Assembly: GCF_014284305.1 (NCBI RefSeq)
Contig: NZ_JACOFW010000025.1
Location: 1-60,482, forward strand
Reading direction: 5' to 3'
Source: Affinundibacterium seohonense
GTDB taxonomy: Bacteria > Pseudomonadota > Gammaproteobacteria > Burkholderiales > Burkholderiaceae_D
Length of the DNA: 60,482 nucleotides
The position numbers and the translations under genes are program-made. Below the pieces are notes generated by a model. That model was given only the letters and a program-made list of their open reading frames with translations, did no database searches and was not told the origin of the DNA. This document shows, piece by piece, positions 17,513-26,961 of the stretch; the first letter of the stretch is position 1, and each line of letters opens with the position of its first letter.

Positions 17513-17905
17513 ATGACTGGGAAGTCAATCAGTAAGATCTTGTATGTGGAAGACGATCTTGATATTCAAGCGGTTGCACAGATTGCTCTGGAAGTTGTTG
17601 GTGGTTTTACCTTAAAAACTTGTAGTTCTGGCGCTGAAGCCATCGCCGCAATCGAGCAAGGTTTTGTCCCTGATCTTTTATTACTTGATGTCATGATGCC
17701 AAACATGGATGGCCCTACGACGTTGGGAGAGCTTCGTAAGCAGCAGACGACGTTGTCAACCCCGGTGATTTTCATGACGGCCAAAGTGCAGTCTAGTGAA
17801 CAAGATTATTATTTTACGCTTGGTGCGATTGGGGTGATAGCAAAGCCGTTTGATCCTATGACTTTAGCAAGTCAGGTACGCGCGTTATGGGAAAAGGTGA
17901 GTTAA
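17513..17905 (+). CDS. Single-domain response regulator (CheY-like)
   Basis: A 130-residue stand-alone receiver. The acidic pair is ED in YVEDDLDIQ (about 13-15), the phosphoacceptor aspartate is in LLLLDVMMPNMDG (about residue 60), the conserved threonine is in FMTAK and the lysine in AKPFDP (about 110). All phosphorylation residues are intact. It abuts the Hpt-REC-REC-GGDEF gene, whose start follows directly on this stop codon, so the two should be made together, and the Hpt domain of the partner is an obvious candidate phosphate donor or acceptor; this pairing is inferred. Confidence 0.93.
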   Translation: MTGKSISKILYVEDDLDIQAVAQIALEVVGGFTLKTCSSGAEAIAAIEQGFVPDLLLLDVMMPNMDGPTTLGELRKQQTTLSTPVIFMTAKVQSSEQDYYFTLGAIGVIAKPFDPMTLASQVRALWEKVS

Positions 17906-19570
17906 TTGACAGATCGGGATCAGGAGCTAAACGATGCATTGAAGGCACTCGCGCAGGTTTATATCGCCAAGCTTCCTGCTAAATTGGAAGAAATCGTAGC
18001 CTCCACTCAGCAATTTCAGCATGATCCTTCTGATCGGGAAAACTACATTTTGTTGCATCGTTTACTTCATACGATGGCTGGTTCGGCTGGTACTTTTGGC
18101 TTTCCTCAAATGGGGGAGTTAGCCCGTGAGTTGGAAAAAACAATCAAAGAATTTATCTTCGGGAAGGCTTGGAATTCAAATCAAATAATAGACTTTTGTC
18201 AAAAGGTGAAGAACTATGTCGATGAATTTATGCCCTCACAATCGAAAATTGACGAACTTGATAATCAGATTTCCGGGGCCAAGAGTATTAAGCAGGAAGC
18301 TGAGCGTGAGGCTCATAAAAACTTAATTTTTTGGGCGGATCAGGAGGATGACAAAGTCACTGAGATTATTCAAATGTTGGAACAATTTGCATTTGAAATT
18401 CAGCATATCCATGATCTTTCACAACTTGAAAGACTTTTGCAAGAGCGACAGCCAGCATTGTTAATTATTGATGCGGATTTTCAAAATCAACATTTTGCTG
18501 GTACCGATGAAATTCTGCGTCTCAGAGCGCGGGGAATGTTTTTACCCCCCGTTTTATTTACCTCAAAAACCAATAGTTTTTTGAGTCGCTTACGATCAGT
18601 GCGTGCCGGTGGTGATGCGTTCTTTTTAAAACCTATCGATTTGTTGGCATTGACGGAATGTATCGAGGAGATTTTAGATCGACCCAATCCTCCTTTGTAT
18701 CGCATTATGATTATCGATGATGATGTGGATTTGGCTCAGTATTACAGTCGTGTACTCAATGGCGCGGGCATGGTGACTCATGTCCTCAATGATCCCGAAC
18801 TGGTGTTGGAGGACATGGCAAATTTCCGACCAGAGTTGATTTTGATGGACGTTTATATGCCGACTTGTGATGGCGTCGAACTTTCAAGAGTCATCAGGCA
18901 AGACCCTTCTTATCTTGATGTCCCGATTGTATTTTTGTCGAGTGAAAATAACTTGCAAAAACAAATAGCCGCAGTGAAGGTTGGCGCGGATGACTTTCTG
19001 AATAAGCCGATTTCTCCTGAGCTTTTAACCTCATCCATCTCGACACGTGCCGAGCGCTATAGGGCGTTGCGCACTTTGGTAATGCGTGACGGTTTGACTG
19101 GTTTGTTTAATCATACAGCTATTAAAGAAGATCTAATCGCAAAAATGTCTAGCGCAAGTCGCAGCGTCACTTGTGTAGCCGTTGCGATGTTGGATCTGGA
19201 TAACTTTAAAAAGGTGAATGACACCTACGGACACCAAATTGGGGATCAAGTATTACGGACTTTGTCACACTTATTAAGACAGCGCCTACGTAAAAGTGAT
19301 GTGGTGGGGCGTTATGGAGGCGAAGAGTTTATTATTATTTTCCCCAATACGACCTCAGATGTGGCGCGTATGGTTTTAGATAAGGTACGAATAGCATTTG
19401 GCAATATCCATCATGCAGCGGAACAAGGCGAATTTTGTGTGGGATTTTCTGCAGGGATTGCCGACTCTCGTCAAACCATTAGCCCAGATGATTTGTTGGC
19501 GATTGCAGACGCCGCTTTATATCGGGCAAAACACAGTGGCAAAAATAGGATTGTACTGGGCGACCAATAG
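17906..19570 (+). CDS. Hpt-REC-REC-GGDEF signalling protein (diguanylate cyclase)
   Basis: A 554-residue multidomain protein. Hpt domain about 15-115 with phospho-histidine His55 in LLHTMAGSAGTFGF; a first receiver about 137-258 that is weakly conserved (IIDADFQNQH where the acceptor is expected); a second, intact receiver about 267-385 with DDD at 273-275, Asp315 in LILMDVYMP and lysine in NKPIS; and a GGDEF domain about 390-554 with GGEEF at 471-475. It should synthesise cyclic di-GMP under phosphorelay control. The start is TTG, immediately after the upstream TAA, preceded by AAAGGTG; no better ATG exists nearby. It is a relative of the double receiver at 34063. Confidence 0.92.
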   Translation: MTDRDQELNDALKALAQVYIAKLPAKLEEIVASTQQFQHDPSDRENYILLHRLLHTMAGSAGTFGFPQMGELARELEKTIKEFIFGKAWNSNQIIDFCQKVKNYVDEFMPSQSKIDELDNQISGAKSIKQEAEREAHKNLIFWADQEDDKVTEIIQMLEQFAFEIQHIHDLSQLERLLQERQPALLIIDADFQNQHFAGTDEILRLRARGMFLPPVLFTSKTNSFLSRLRSVRAGGDAFFLKPIDLLALTECIEEILDRPNPPLYRIMIIDDDVDLAQYYSRVLNGAGMVTHVLNDPELVLEDMANFRPELILMDVYMPTCDGVELSRVIRQDPSYLDVPIVFLSSENNLQKQIAAVKVGADDFLNKPISPELLTSSISTRAERYRALRTLVMRDGLTGLFNHTAIKEDLIAKMSSASRSVTCVAVAMLDLDNFKKVNDTYGHQIGDQVLRTLSHLLRQRLRKSDVVGRYGGEEFIIIFPNTTSDVARMVLDKVRIAFGNIHHAAEQGEFCVGFSAGIADSRQTISPDDLLAIADAALYRAKHSGKNRIVLGDQ

Positions 19571-19584
19571 TGTTCAACGCCCAT

Positions 19585-19620
19585 AAAAAAGCCCATGCAT
19601 TGAACAGCATGGGCTTTTTT
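19585..19620. terminator. Bidirectional terminator
   Basis: AAAAAAGCCCATGC (19585-19598) pairs perfectly with GCATGGGCTTTTTT (19607-19620) around an 8-base loop. It lies between the convergent GGDEF and parC genes and can serve both. Confidence 0.93.
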
Positions 19621-19640
19621 GAGGGAGTGAGCGGCCAGAT

Positions 19641-21968
19641 CTAGTTTTTAAGCAAATGGCTTGCTTTGATTTTAGACTCTAACACTTTCCCTTTACGCGC
19701 ACGCTTACCTATGTGTAGTGCAAGCCCACTTGCGCTCAGACTCACTTCTTGAGGTTTGGCCGCACGACCAATGCCTGTGACTTTGACACCTTTTTGACTG
19801 ATCGCAGTCGCAGCAATCAACTTTTCTTTCGCCTCCAATTCCATCAAAATTACGCCACGTCCACCGCTGGATAATTGTTTGATTTCGGTTAAACCAAATA
19901 CAAGCAAACGGCCTTTTTCAGACAAGCAGGCAATTGCACTGGCGTCTTCAGAAATTGTTGTTGGTGCCAATGGTTCATCGCCTTCATCTAAAGTCATAAA
20001 TGCTTTACCCGCCTTCATACGACCGACCATGTCACTGAGTTTAGCAGTGAAGCCATAACCTGCTGTGGAAGCTAATAAGAGTGCAGTGTCAGCTTTTCCA
20101 GCAAAGTAATGCAAGATGCGCGAACCACTCGCTAAGTCGATCAAAGTCGTGACCGGCACGCCATCACCCCGTGCGCCAGGCAGGGCAGAAACAGGCACGG
20201 AATACACGCGACCGTTTGAGCCAAATACTAAGAGCTGATCAACAGTACGGCATTCAAAGGTACCATACAAACTATCACCGGCTTTGAACGTGAATTGAGC
20301 AGGATCGTGTTCATGTCCGGTGCGAGCGCGTACCCAGCCTTTTTCGGAGATCACTACTGTCACTGGTTCATCGATGACTTTCTGTTCGATAGAAGCGCGT
20401 TGCGCTTCTTCAATCACCGTGCGGCGTGAATCACCAAACTGTTTTGCATCGGCTTCGATTTCCTTGATGATGCATTTCTTCATTGCTGAAGGATCATCCA
20501 AGAGATTTTGCAAGCTGGTTTTTTCGTTGCGTAAATCTGCCAATTCTTGCTGAATTTTGATAGCTTCCAAGCGTGCCAATTGGCGCAAGCGGATTTCTAA
20601 AATATCTTCGGCTTGGCGATCCGATAAGCGGAAAGCGTCCATCAACGCAGGCTTAGGCTCATCCGATTCGCGAATGATCTTGATGACCTTATCGATATTT
20701 AGCAGTACCGCTTCACGGCCTTCCAAAATATGAATACGGTCATTGACTTTTTTTAGCTTGAATTGAGTACGGCGCGTGACAGTCTCAAAGCGGAAAGTGA
20801 TCCATTCGGTCAAAATATCGGAAAGAGGTTTTTGACGTGGACGACCATCGCCACCGATCATCACCAGATTCAGTGAAGCTGAGGTTTCGAGCGACGTATG
20901 TGCTAACAACATTTGCATGAATTCGGCTTGATCTTGATTCTTGGATTTCGGCTCCAAGACCAAGCGCACCGCCGCATCCTTGCCAGATTCATCGCGCACG
21001 GCATCGAGGACCGACAACATCACTTGCTTCAAACTGACTTGTTCTGGCGACAGAGATTTCTTACCCATTTTAATTTTAGGGTTGGTAATCTCTTCAATCT
21101 CTTCCAATACTTTTTGTGAGGAGGTGCCTGGTGGAAGCTCAGTAATCACCGCTTGCCATTGACCGCGTGCCAGCTCTTCTATCTTCCAACGTGCGCGCAC
21201 TTTCAGACTGCCACGACCGCTGGCATAAATATCGCTGATCGCAGCTGCTGGCGTAATGATCTGTCCACCGCCCGGGAAGTCCGGACCAGGGATGAATTCC
21301 ATTAACTCAGCATGTGTGGTTTTAGGATTGCGAATCAAAGCGACCGCTGCCTTCGCCACTTCGGTCAAATTGTGCGAAGGAATTTCAGTCGCCATACCGA
21401 CCGCAATACCAGATGCGCCATTCAGTAGGACGAAAGGCAAACGACCTGGCAATAAAGTGGGCTCTTCATACGAGCCATCATAGTTGGGCTGAAAATCAAC
21501 CGTGCCAAGATCTATTTCATCGAGCAATAATTTAGAGATAGGTGTGAGGCGCGCTTCGGTATATCGCATCGCCGCAGCGCCGTCGCCATCACGTGAACCG
21601 AAGTTACCTTGCCCATCAATCAATGGGTAGCGCAAGGAGAAATCCTGCGCCATACGCACCATCGCGTCATACACAGACTGATCGCCATGTGGATGCAGCT
21701 TACCGAGTACGTCACCAACCACGGTTGCCGACTTGCGTGGCTTGGCTGTTGAGTTTAAACCGAGTTCATTCATCGAATACAGAATCCGACGTTGCACAGG
21801 TTTTTGCCCATCGCTGACATCGGGTAGCGCGCGACCTTTGACCACAGAAATCGCGTAATCAAGATAAGCGCGCTCAGCGAAAGTCGCCAGCGTCAAGGTC
21901 TCGCTATCACCATCATTGCCACCATTATTGTTCGGGGCTTCGTCAAATAAATTTGCTTGTTCGCTCAT
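19641..21968 (-). CDS. parC: DNA topoisomerase IV subunit A
   Basis: A 775-residue ParC, the cleavage/religation subunit that decatenates daughter chromosomes. The N-terminal winged-helix region has the catalytic tyrosine Tyr136 in [11 protein letters not shown], and the quinolone-resistance region reads [11 protein letters not shown] (residues 92-102), with Gln where E. coli ParC has Ser80 and Asp at the E. coli Glu84 position. The C-terminal beta-pinwheel blades follow from about residue 520. It begins MSEQANLF, with an acidic Asn/Asp-rich N-terminus. It lies downstream of parE on the same strand, separated by repeat copy C. Confidence 0.97.
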   Translation of the reverse strand: MSEQANLFDEAPNNNGGNDGDSETLTLATFAERAYLDYAISVVKGRALPDVSDGQKPVQRRILYSMNELGLNSTAKPRKSATVVGDVLGKLHPHGDQSVYDAMVRMAQDFSLRYPLIDGQGNFGSRDGDGAAAMRYTEARLTPISKLLLDEIDLGTVDFQPNYDGSYEEPTLLPGRLPFVLLNGASGIAVGMATEIPSHNLTEVAKAAVALIRNPKTTHAELMEFIPGPDFPGGGQIITPAAAISDIYASGRGSLKVRARWKIEELARGQWQAVITELPPGTSSQKVLEEIEEITNPKIKMGKKSLSPEQVSLKQVMLSVLDAVRDESGKDAAVRLVLEPKSKNQDQAEFMQMLLAHTSLETSASLNLVMIGGDGRPRQKPLSDILTEWITFRFETVTRRTQFKLKKVNDRIHILEGREAVLLNIDKVIKIIRESDEPKPALMDAFRLSDRQAEDILEIRLRQLARLEAIKIQQELADLRNEKTSLQNLLDDPSAMKKCIIKEIEADAKQFGDSRRTVIEEAQRASIEQKVIDEPVTVVISEKGWVRARTGHEHDPAQFTFKAGDSLYGTFECRTVDQLLVFGSNGRVYSVPVSALPGARGDGVPVTTLIDLASGSRILHYFAGKADTALLLASTAGYGFTAKLSDMVGRMKAGKAFMTLDEGDEPLAPTTISEDASAIACLSEKGRLLVFGLTEIKQLSSGGRGVILMELEAKEKLIAATAISQKGVKVTGIGRAAKPQEVSLSASGLALHIGKRARKGKVLESKIKASHLLKN

Positions 21969-22034
21969 AATTTGCTTTTGAGTTTATTCTTTAATTAATT
22001 CTTTTTGCTTGATTGAGAGATATTTAAAATCATG

Positions 22035-22148
22035 TTTTGCCGCAGAGGCGCAGATTACGCAGAGAAAAACTTTTGAGATCTCTTACGTTCCCGAAGAGTA
22101 AAGACACTCATAAAAAAACTCTGCGCTATCTGCGCCTCTGCGGCAAAG
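22035..22148. repeat. Dispersed inverted-repeat element, copy C
   Basis: TTTTGCCGCAGAGGCGCAGA and following bases (22035-22066) form an inverted match with the right end 22112-22148 (CTCTGCGCTATCTGCGCC, CTCTGCGGCAAAG). The internal 45 bases are unlike those of copy A. It occupies nearly all of the parE-parC gap, and would sit in the parE-parC transcript. Confidence 0.85.
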
Positions 22149-22157
22149 TCTTTTGAC

Positions 22158-24149
22158 CTAAATGTCCGCCTCAACTTCATTTCCGTGTTCTTCTAACCAT
22201 GCTTTTCTCGCAGAGGCTTCGCCTTTGCCCATCAGCATATTAAAACGTCCTTCAGAAAATTCTTGATCGAATTCGCCAAGAGATACCGGCAACAAACGGC
22301 GCGTATCAGGATTCATCGTGGTTTCCCACAATTGGTTGGCATTCATCTCACCCAAACCTTTGAAACGGGAGATTGCCCATGCACCATCTTTGACGCCGTC
22401 TTTACGCAATTTATCTTCGATCGCCGTTAGTTCACCCTGATCGAGCGCATAAATTTTTTGTGCTGGTTTTTTACCGCGCGCTGGCGCGTCAACTCTAAAT
22501 AGAGGAGGGCGGGCGATACAGATATGGCCGCGCGCAATCAACTGCGGGAAGTGTTTGAAGAACAGTGTCAATAACAAGACTTGAATATGTGAACCATCGA
22601 CGTCCGCATCAGAAAGAATGCAGATTTTGCCGTAGCGCAGATTCGTTAAATCGATTGTATCGTTGACGCTGTGTGGATCAACGCCGATTGCGACCGCGAT
22701 ATCGTGAATCTCATTGTTCGCGAACAGGCGATCTCGTTCAGATTCCCAAGAATTCAAGACTTTACCGCGTAGTGGCAGAATCGCTTGGAACTCTTTGTCA
22801 CGCCCCATTTTTGCTGAGCCACCTGCGGAGTCACCTTCGACTAAAAATAACTCATTGCGCGTGATGTCATTTGATTCGCAATCGGTCAATTTTCCAGGCA
22901 AAACCGCGACACCAGAGGATTTTTTCTTCTCGACTTTTTGCAGAGAACGCAGACGGGATTGCGCTTGCTTGATCACTAGTTCGGCGAGTTTTTTACCTAG
23001 CTCTACATGCGAATTGAGCCAAAGCTCTAAAGGTGGTTTGGAAAAACTCGATACTAAACGTACTGCATCACGTGAATTCAAACGCTCTTTGATTTGTCCT
23101 TGGAATTGCGGATCTAAGACTTTGGCGGACAACACAAAAGAGGCGCGGGCGAACACGTCTTCCGGTAAAAGCTTTACGCCTTTTGGCAGCAGGGAATGCA
23201 TTTCAGCGAAGCCCTTTACCGCACCAAATAAGCCTTCACGCAAGCCAGATTCATGGGTGCCGCCAGCCGGCGTTGGAATCAAATTCACATACGATTCACG
23301 AACGACGCCACCATCTTCGGTCCATGCTACGACCCAAGAAGCGCCTTCACCTTCAGCAAAACCATCAGCGTCAGCATTGGCAAATTGTTCGCCTTCAAAC
23401 ATAGGGATCACTAAGTCGCCATGTGAAGCTTGCGTTAAGGCTTCAGTTAAGTAACCACGCAAGCCCTGGTCGTATTGCCAAGTTTGGCTTTCACCGGTTT
23501 TTGCGTTAGTGAACGTGACTTTAACGCCTGGCAGTAGAACCGCTTTGGAGCGCAGTAAGCGTTGCATTTCTGGAATAGAAATCGCCGGCGAATCAAAATA
23601 TTTTCCATCTGGCCAAACTGAAACGCGGGTACCATTTTTCTTGTCGCCACGACCTAAAGGCTGAGTGCTCAATGGTTCGATCACATCGCCATTGGCAAAC
23701 ACGAGATTATGCAATCCACCTTCACGCCAAACGGTAATCTCTAGACGTTTGGAGAGCGCATTGGTGACGGAGACACCGACGCCATGCAAACCGCCGGAGA
23801 AGGCGTAAGCGCCGCCTGAGCCTTTGTCGAATTTGCCGCCAGCATGCAGGCGAGTGAACACGATCTCTACCGTAGGCACGCCTTCTTCTGGGTGTAATCC
23901 AACTGGAATGCCGCGGCCATCATCCTCTACGCTGATGCTGCCATCGGAATTGAGCGTAACTTGGATATTCTTACAATGGCCACCCAATGCTTCATCCGAG
24001 GCATTGTCGATAACTTCTTGAATAATATGCAGAGGGTTTTCGGTGCGGGTGTACATCCCAGGTCTTTGTTTGACCGGCTCCAGTCCCTTCAGGACACGGA
24101 TGGATGATTCGCTATAGTCGGATGGGGTTGTGGTTTTTTTAGTTGCCAT
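22158..24149 (-). CDS. parE: DNA topoisomerase IV subunit B
   Basis: A 663-residue ParE, the ATPase subunit partnering ParC. The GHKL ATPase has IIQEVIDNASDEALGG near residue 43 and VEDDGRGIPVG near 75; a transducer region follows; the TOPRIM domain has LVEGDSAGGSAKMGRD near residue 430 and DADVDGSHI near 510; the tail ends EVEADI. The length is that of ParE rather than GyrB, which lacks nothing here but is normally about 800. It is the first gene of the parE-parC pair. Confidence 0.97.
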   Translation of the reverse strand: MATKKTTTPSDYSESSIRVLKGLEPVKQRPGMYTRTENPLHIIQEVIDNASDEALGGHCKNIQVTLNSDGSISVEDDGRGIPVGLHPEEGVPTVEIVFTRLHAGGKFDKGSGGAYAFSGGLHGVGVSVTNALSKRLEITVWREGGLHNLVFANGDVIEPLSTQPLGRGDKKNGTRVSVWPDGKYFDSPAISIPEMQRLLRSKAVLLPGVKVTFTNAKTGESQTWQYDQGLRGYLTEALTQASHGDLVIPMFEGEQFANADADGFAEGEGASWVVAWTEDGGVVRESYVNLIPTPAGGTHESGLREGLFGAVKGFAEMHSLLPKGVKLLPEDVFARASFVLSAKVLDPQFQGQIKERLNSRDAVRLVSSFSKPPLELWLNSHVELGKKLAELVIKQAQSRLRSLQKVEKKKSSGVAVLPGKLTDCESNDITRNELFLVEGDSAGGSAKMGRDKEFQAILPLRGKVLNSWESERDRLFANNEIHDIAVAIGVDPHSVNDTIDLTNLRYGKICILSDADVDGSHIQVLLLTLFFKHFPQLIARGHICIARPPLFRVDAPARGKKPAQKIYALDQGELTAIEDKLRKDGVKDGAWAISRFKGLGEMNANQLWETTMNPDTRRLLPVSLGEFDQEFSEGRFNMLMGKGEASARKAWLEEHGNEVEADI

Positions 24150-24474
24150 GCGATGAAATGGGTGAAATATTAATGTATTAACTTGCTTATTTGCTTTTGT
24201 CCGAGTCCAAGCGACGAGTTTCTTTTTTTATCGTACACGGAAAACTGAGGATTTGACGAATTATTGTAATGTGAAACACTGGTTTTATGTACAGTTAATT
24301 TAATTCTTTGTGATGTGAAAGCAAAAAAGAAGGTCAACATGATGTGTTGTTTGCGTAGGTTGGTGCTGAGCGAAGCGAAGCCCAACAATGACTCGCAACG
24401 GTAGTCTTCTAATTCCGAGCTAAATAGTTCAAGCAACATGAATGATTTGCGTTAAGAAAAAATTACTTGCTTAT
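24150..24474. other. Intergenic region with a REP-like hairpin
   Basis: About 325 bases upstream of parE with no convincing gene. At 24353-24392 it carries a sequence of the widespread GTTGG...CCAAC type (GTAGGTTGGTGCTGAGCG followed by AAGCGAAGCCCAAC), forming an imperfect stem. The rest presumably holds the parE promoter; I do not see a clear one. Confidence 0.5.
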
Positions 24475-25644
24475 CTATTTACTCAATAAACGCATCCCCT
24501 GCTCCAACCCAGATAAGGTAATCGGAAACATACGATTACTCAGCAACTTGCGCATGATATCGATCGATTGGCGATATTGCCAAATGCCTTCCGGTTCGGG
24601 ATTGAGCCACAGATACTTAGGAAAATGCGAAGTGAAACGCTGTATCCAAGTGGCGCCAGCTTCTTCATTGTTGTACTCGACTGATCCACCGGGTTGGAGA
24701 ATCTCATACGGACTCATCGTCGCATCGCCGACAAAAATTAACTTGGTATCGGGGGTGTATTTGCGTAGTACGTCCCAAGTTGGGAATTTTTCTGAATGTC
24801 GGCGGTGATTGTTTTTCCACAGATAGTCGTAGACGCAATTGTGAAAATAATAGAACTCCATGTTTTTGAATTCTGTTTTCGCTGCGGAAAACAGTTCCTC
24901 AATCTGCGCGATGTGATCATCCATAGTGCCGCCGACATCGAATAACATCAGAACTTTGATATTGTTTTTGCGTTCGGCTTGCATTTTGATATCGAGGTAG
25001 CCCGCATTGTTTGCCGTCGCTTTGATCGTTGCATCGAGGGCTAATTCCTCCTCTGCTCCTTGTCGTGCAAATCGACGCAGGCGGCGCAGAGCTACCTTGA
25101 TATTGCGTGTGCCCAGTTCACGTTCGGTGTCGTAATCTTTAAACGCGCGCGCCTCCCAAACTTTCACAGCGGAGCGCCTTTCGCTTTTACCACCGATGCG
25201 TATGCCTTCAGGATTGTCACCGCCATTACCAAAAGGCGACGTGCCACCTGTGCCTATCCAACGATTACCACCCTCGTGCCGCTCTTTTTGTTCTTCGAGT
25301 AATTGTTTAAGCCTGTCCATCAGTTTATCGTAGCCGAATTTTTCTAATGCGGCCCTTTGTTCATCCGTCAGTTCGCGCCCAAGACGTTTCTTGAGCCAAT
25401 CGAGTGGAATCTCAGGATGTTTCTCAAAAATTGTGTTGATTCCTTTAAAGTACAGACCAAAAGCGCGGTCAAACTTGTCGTAATTTGCTTCATCTTTGAC
25501 CAAGATAGTACGCGACAAAAAATAGAATTCGTCGACCGAAGTGCCAACCACGCCTTCTTGCATAGCTTCAAGCAAAGTCAGAAATTCCTTAATTGACACC
25601 GGGATTTTGGCGTCTTTGAGAGTGAAGAAAAAGTCGATTAACAC
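24475..25644 (-). CDS. CoxE-like VWA domain protein
   Basis: A 389-residue protein of the CoxE-like/VWA-containing family. The N-terminal half is helical (MLIDFFFTLKDAKIPVSIKEFL, RELTDEQRAALEKFG), with a glycine-rich linker near 130-165 (RWIGTGGTSPFGNGG), and a VWA domain from about residue 225. The metal-binding MIDAS motif is altered: DVGGTMD in place of DxSxS. CoxE-type proteins usually act with a MoxR AAA+ ATPase to insert metals or remodel complexes; no MoxR gene is adjacent, and a GNAT gene lies immediately upstream. Function therefore unassigned. Confidence 0.87.
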   Translation of the reverse strand: MLIDFFFTLKDAKIPVSIKEFLTLLEAMQEGVVGTSVDEFYFLSRTILVKDEANYDKFDRAFGLYFKGINTIFEKHPEIPLDWLKKRLGRELTDEQRAALEKFGYDKLMDRLKQLLEEQKERHEGGNRWIGTGGTSPFGNGGDNPEGIRIGGKSERRSAVKVWEARAFKDYDTERELGTRNIKVALRRLRRFARQGAEEELALDATIKATANNAGYLDIKMQAERKNNIKVLMLFDVGGTMDDHIAQIEELFSAAKTEFKNMEFYYFHNCVYDYLWKNNHRRHSEKFPTWDVLRKYTPDTKLIFVGDATMSPYEILQPGGSVEYNNEEAGATWIQRFTSHFPKYLWLNPEPEGIWQYRQSIDIMRKLLSNRMFPITLSGLEQGMRLLSK

Positions 25645-25655
25645 GGGTTATTCTC

Positions 25656-26261
25656 TCAGGTTGATATGTCGGAAGCTGCGCGCTTGAGTTTAAATTCCAG
25701 ATTCGCTTTCACGCCAATCCATTCGTGTTTGAGTATGCTGTAGACCACAGTGTCGCGTACTCGGCCGTCCGGCAAAACCATATGACTTCGCAGCACGCCA
25801 TCGCGTTTGGCTCCCAATCGTTCAATGGCTTTTTGTGAACGTTGATTCAACCAGTCGGTGCGAAACTCCACTGCATTGCAGCCAAGTATTTCGAATGCAT
25901 GGGCTAATAACAAAAGTTTGCATTCGGTATTGATTGCGCTGCGTTGATAGGATTGTGCATACCAAGTGTAACCAATCTCGAGTCGCTTATTGGCGCTATC
26001 AATATTGCAATATCGTGTTGTGCCGATTACTGTGTTTTGAATCTGATCAAATACCGTGAAGGGCAGAGCTAGTCCTTTATCACGTTGCTCAGAAGCGATC
26101 GTGAACCAAGCCGTTAGATTTTCTGGCGAAGGCACTGAGGTGAAGAACAGTTCCCATAGCCGACCATCGCTGGCTGCTGCTTGAAGACCGGTAAGATGAT
26201 CTTGCGTAAGTGGCGTAAGTCTGGCGTGTTGGCCGGTAAGTGTGATGCTGCCTGGTGACAT
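25656..26261 (-). CDS. GNAT family N-acetyltransferase (RimJ/RimL type)
   Basis: A 201-residue GNAT acetyltransferase of the RimJ/RimL-like class, transferring acetyl from acetyl-CoA to an amine substrate that cannot be named. Motifs: LTPLTQDHLTGLQAA at the N-terminus, VIGTTRYCNIDSANKRLEIGYTWYAQSYQRSAINTE (split beta strands and CoA-binding region, about 90-125), and LNQRSQKAIERLGAKRDGVLR near 150-170. The frame stays open 73 codons upstream, but ATG 26261 is preceded by AGGAG and gives the normal GNAT start (MSPGSITLTGQHARL). It is 11 bases upstream of the VWA gene, probably co-transcribed. Confidence 0.9.
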   Translation of the reverse strand: MSPGSITLTGQHARLTPLTQDHLTGLQAAASDGRLWELFFTSVPSPENLTAWFTIASEQRDKGLALPFTVFDQIQNTVIGTTRYCNIDSANKRLEIGYTWYAQSYQRSAINTECKLLLLAHAFEILGCNAVEFRTDWLNQRSQKAIERLGAKRDGVLRSHMVLPDGRVRDTVVYSILKHEWIGVKANLEFKLKRAASDIST

Positions 26262-26418
26262 CGTAGCTCCTATGGAAAGCCTGGGTGCTTGATTGCGATT
26301 GGGTTCTGCAGCGCTTATTGTAATGCTTGGGATAATCTCGTGAGTTGGTAGTAAGTTTCGGTTTATTATTGATTTTGCAGTCTTATGGCGCTTGGAATCA
26401 ATAAAAGCGAGAAGCGGC

Positions 26419-26447
26419 TTGCGCATGGTTTTAAAACCAGTTATACT
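26419..26447 (+). promoter_or_regulatory. Sigma70 promoter for rpsT
   Basis: TTGCGC (26419-26424), a 17-base spacer and TATACT (26442-26447), about 90 bases upstream of the rpsT start. Strong candidate for a highly expressed ribosomal protein gene. Confidence 0.7.
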
Positions 26448-26535
26448 GCAAAGCTGTACAGAATTTTGCGGCGCGGCCATGTAGGTAGGAACTTACATCT
26501 TGAACCCGTCGCGTTGACCACGTTTAGGAAATCTC

Positions 26536-26799
26536 ATGGCAAATACCGCACAAGCACGTAAACGTGCTCGTCAAGCAGTTAAACAAAATGCACACAACTC
26601 TAGTCAGCGTTCGACTTTGCGTACAGCGATTAAAGCTGTTCGTAAGGCAATCGAAGCTGGTGATAAAGCTGCTGCTGCAGTGATCTTTCAGAACTCTGTT
26701 TCTACGATCGATCGTATTGCTGACAAAAAAATCATCCACAAAAACAAAGCAGCTCGTCATAAGAGCCGTTTAGCTTCTGCATTGAAAGCATTGGCTTAA
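26536..26799 (+). CDS. rpsT: 30S ribosomal protein S20
   Basis: An 87-residue S20, a primary 16S rRNA binder in the small subunit. The lysine/arginine-rich helical pattern is typical: [20 protein letters not shown] at the N-terminus and [19 protein letters not shown] at the C-terminus. It is a single gene with its own promoter and a strong terminator, as usual for rpsT. Confidence 0.98.
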   Translation: MANTAQARKRARQAVKQNAHNSSQRSTLRTAIKAVRKAIEAGDKAAAAVIFQNSVSTIDRIADKKIIHKNKAARHKSRLASALKALA

Positions 26800-26844
26800 T
26801 TGTTTTTGCCTTGCGCCGACATCGTTAGTGCAATTGTAGTAAAT

Positions 26845-26869
26845 AAGTTGACTGCCTTGTAGTCAACTT
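26845..26869. terminator. Hairpin preceding the rpsT terminator
   Basis: AAGTTGACT (26845-26853) pairs with AGTCAACTT (26861-26869), a perfect 9-bp stem. It has no T tract of its own and may stabilise the 3' end of rpsT mRNA before the terminator. Confidence 0.5.
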
Positions 26870-26877
26870 ACGACATA

Positions 26878-26905
26878 AAAAACCGCAATTTTTATTGCGG
26901 TTTTT
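26878..26905. terminator. Bidirectional terminator
   Basis: AAAAACCGCAAT (26878-26889) and ATTGCGGTTTTT (26894-26905) form a perfect 12-bp stem around TTTT. It serves rpsT and the convergent DUF192 gene. Confidence 0.95.
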
Positions 26906-26961
26906 GTCTTTTCTGCTGCGTTGGAATTTGCTTTGATAAACAAGAATACGTGTGTTTTTGC

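Noticed and set aside
24170..24439. 89-residue minus-strand ORF upstream of the VWA gene
   Set aside because: It crosses the REP-like hairpin, shows no protein-like conservation pattern and lacks a ribosome site.
26262..26480. 73-residue N-terminal extension of the GNAT protein
   Set aside because: AGGAG stands directly before ATG 26261, and the extra residues are unlike any GNAT N-terminus.
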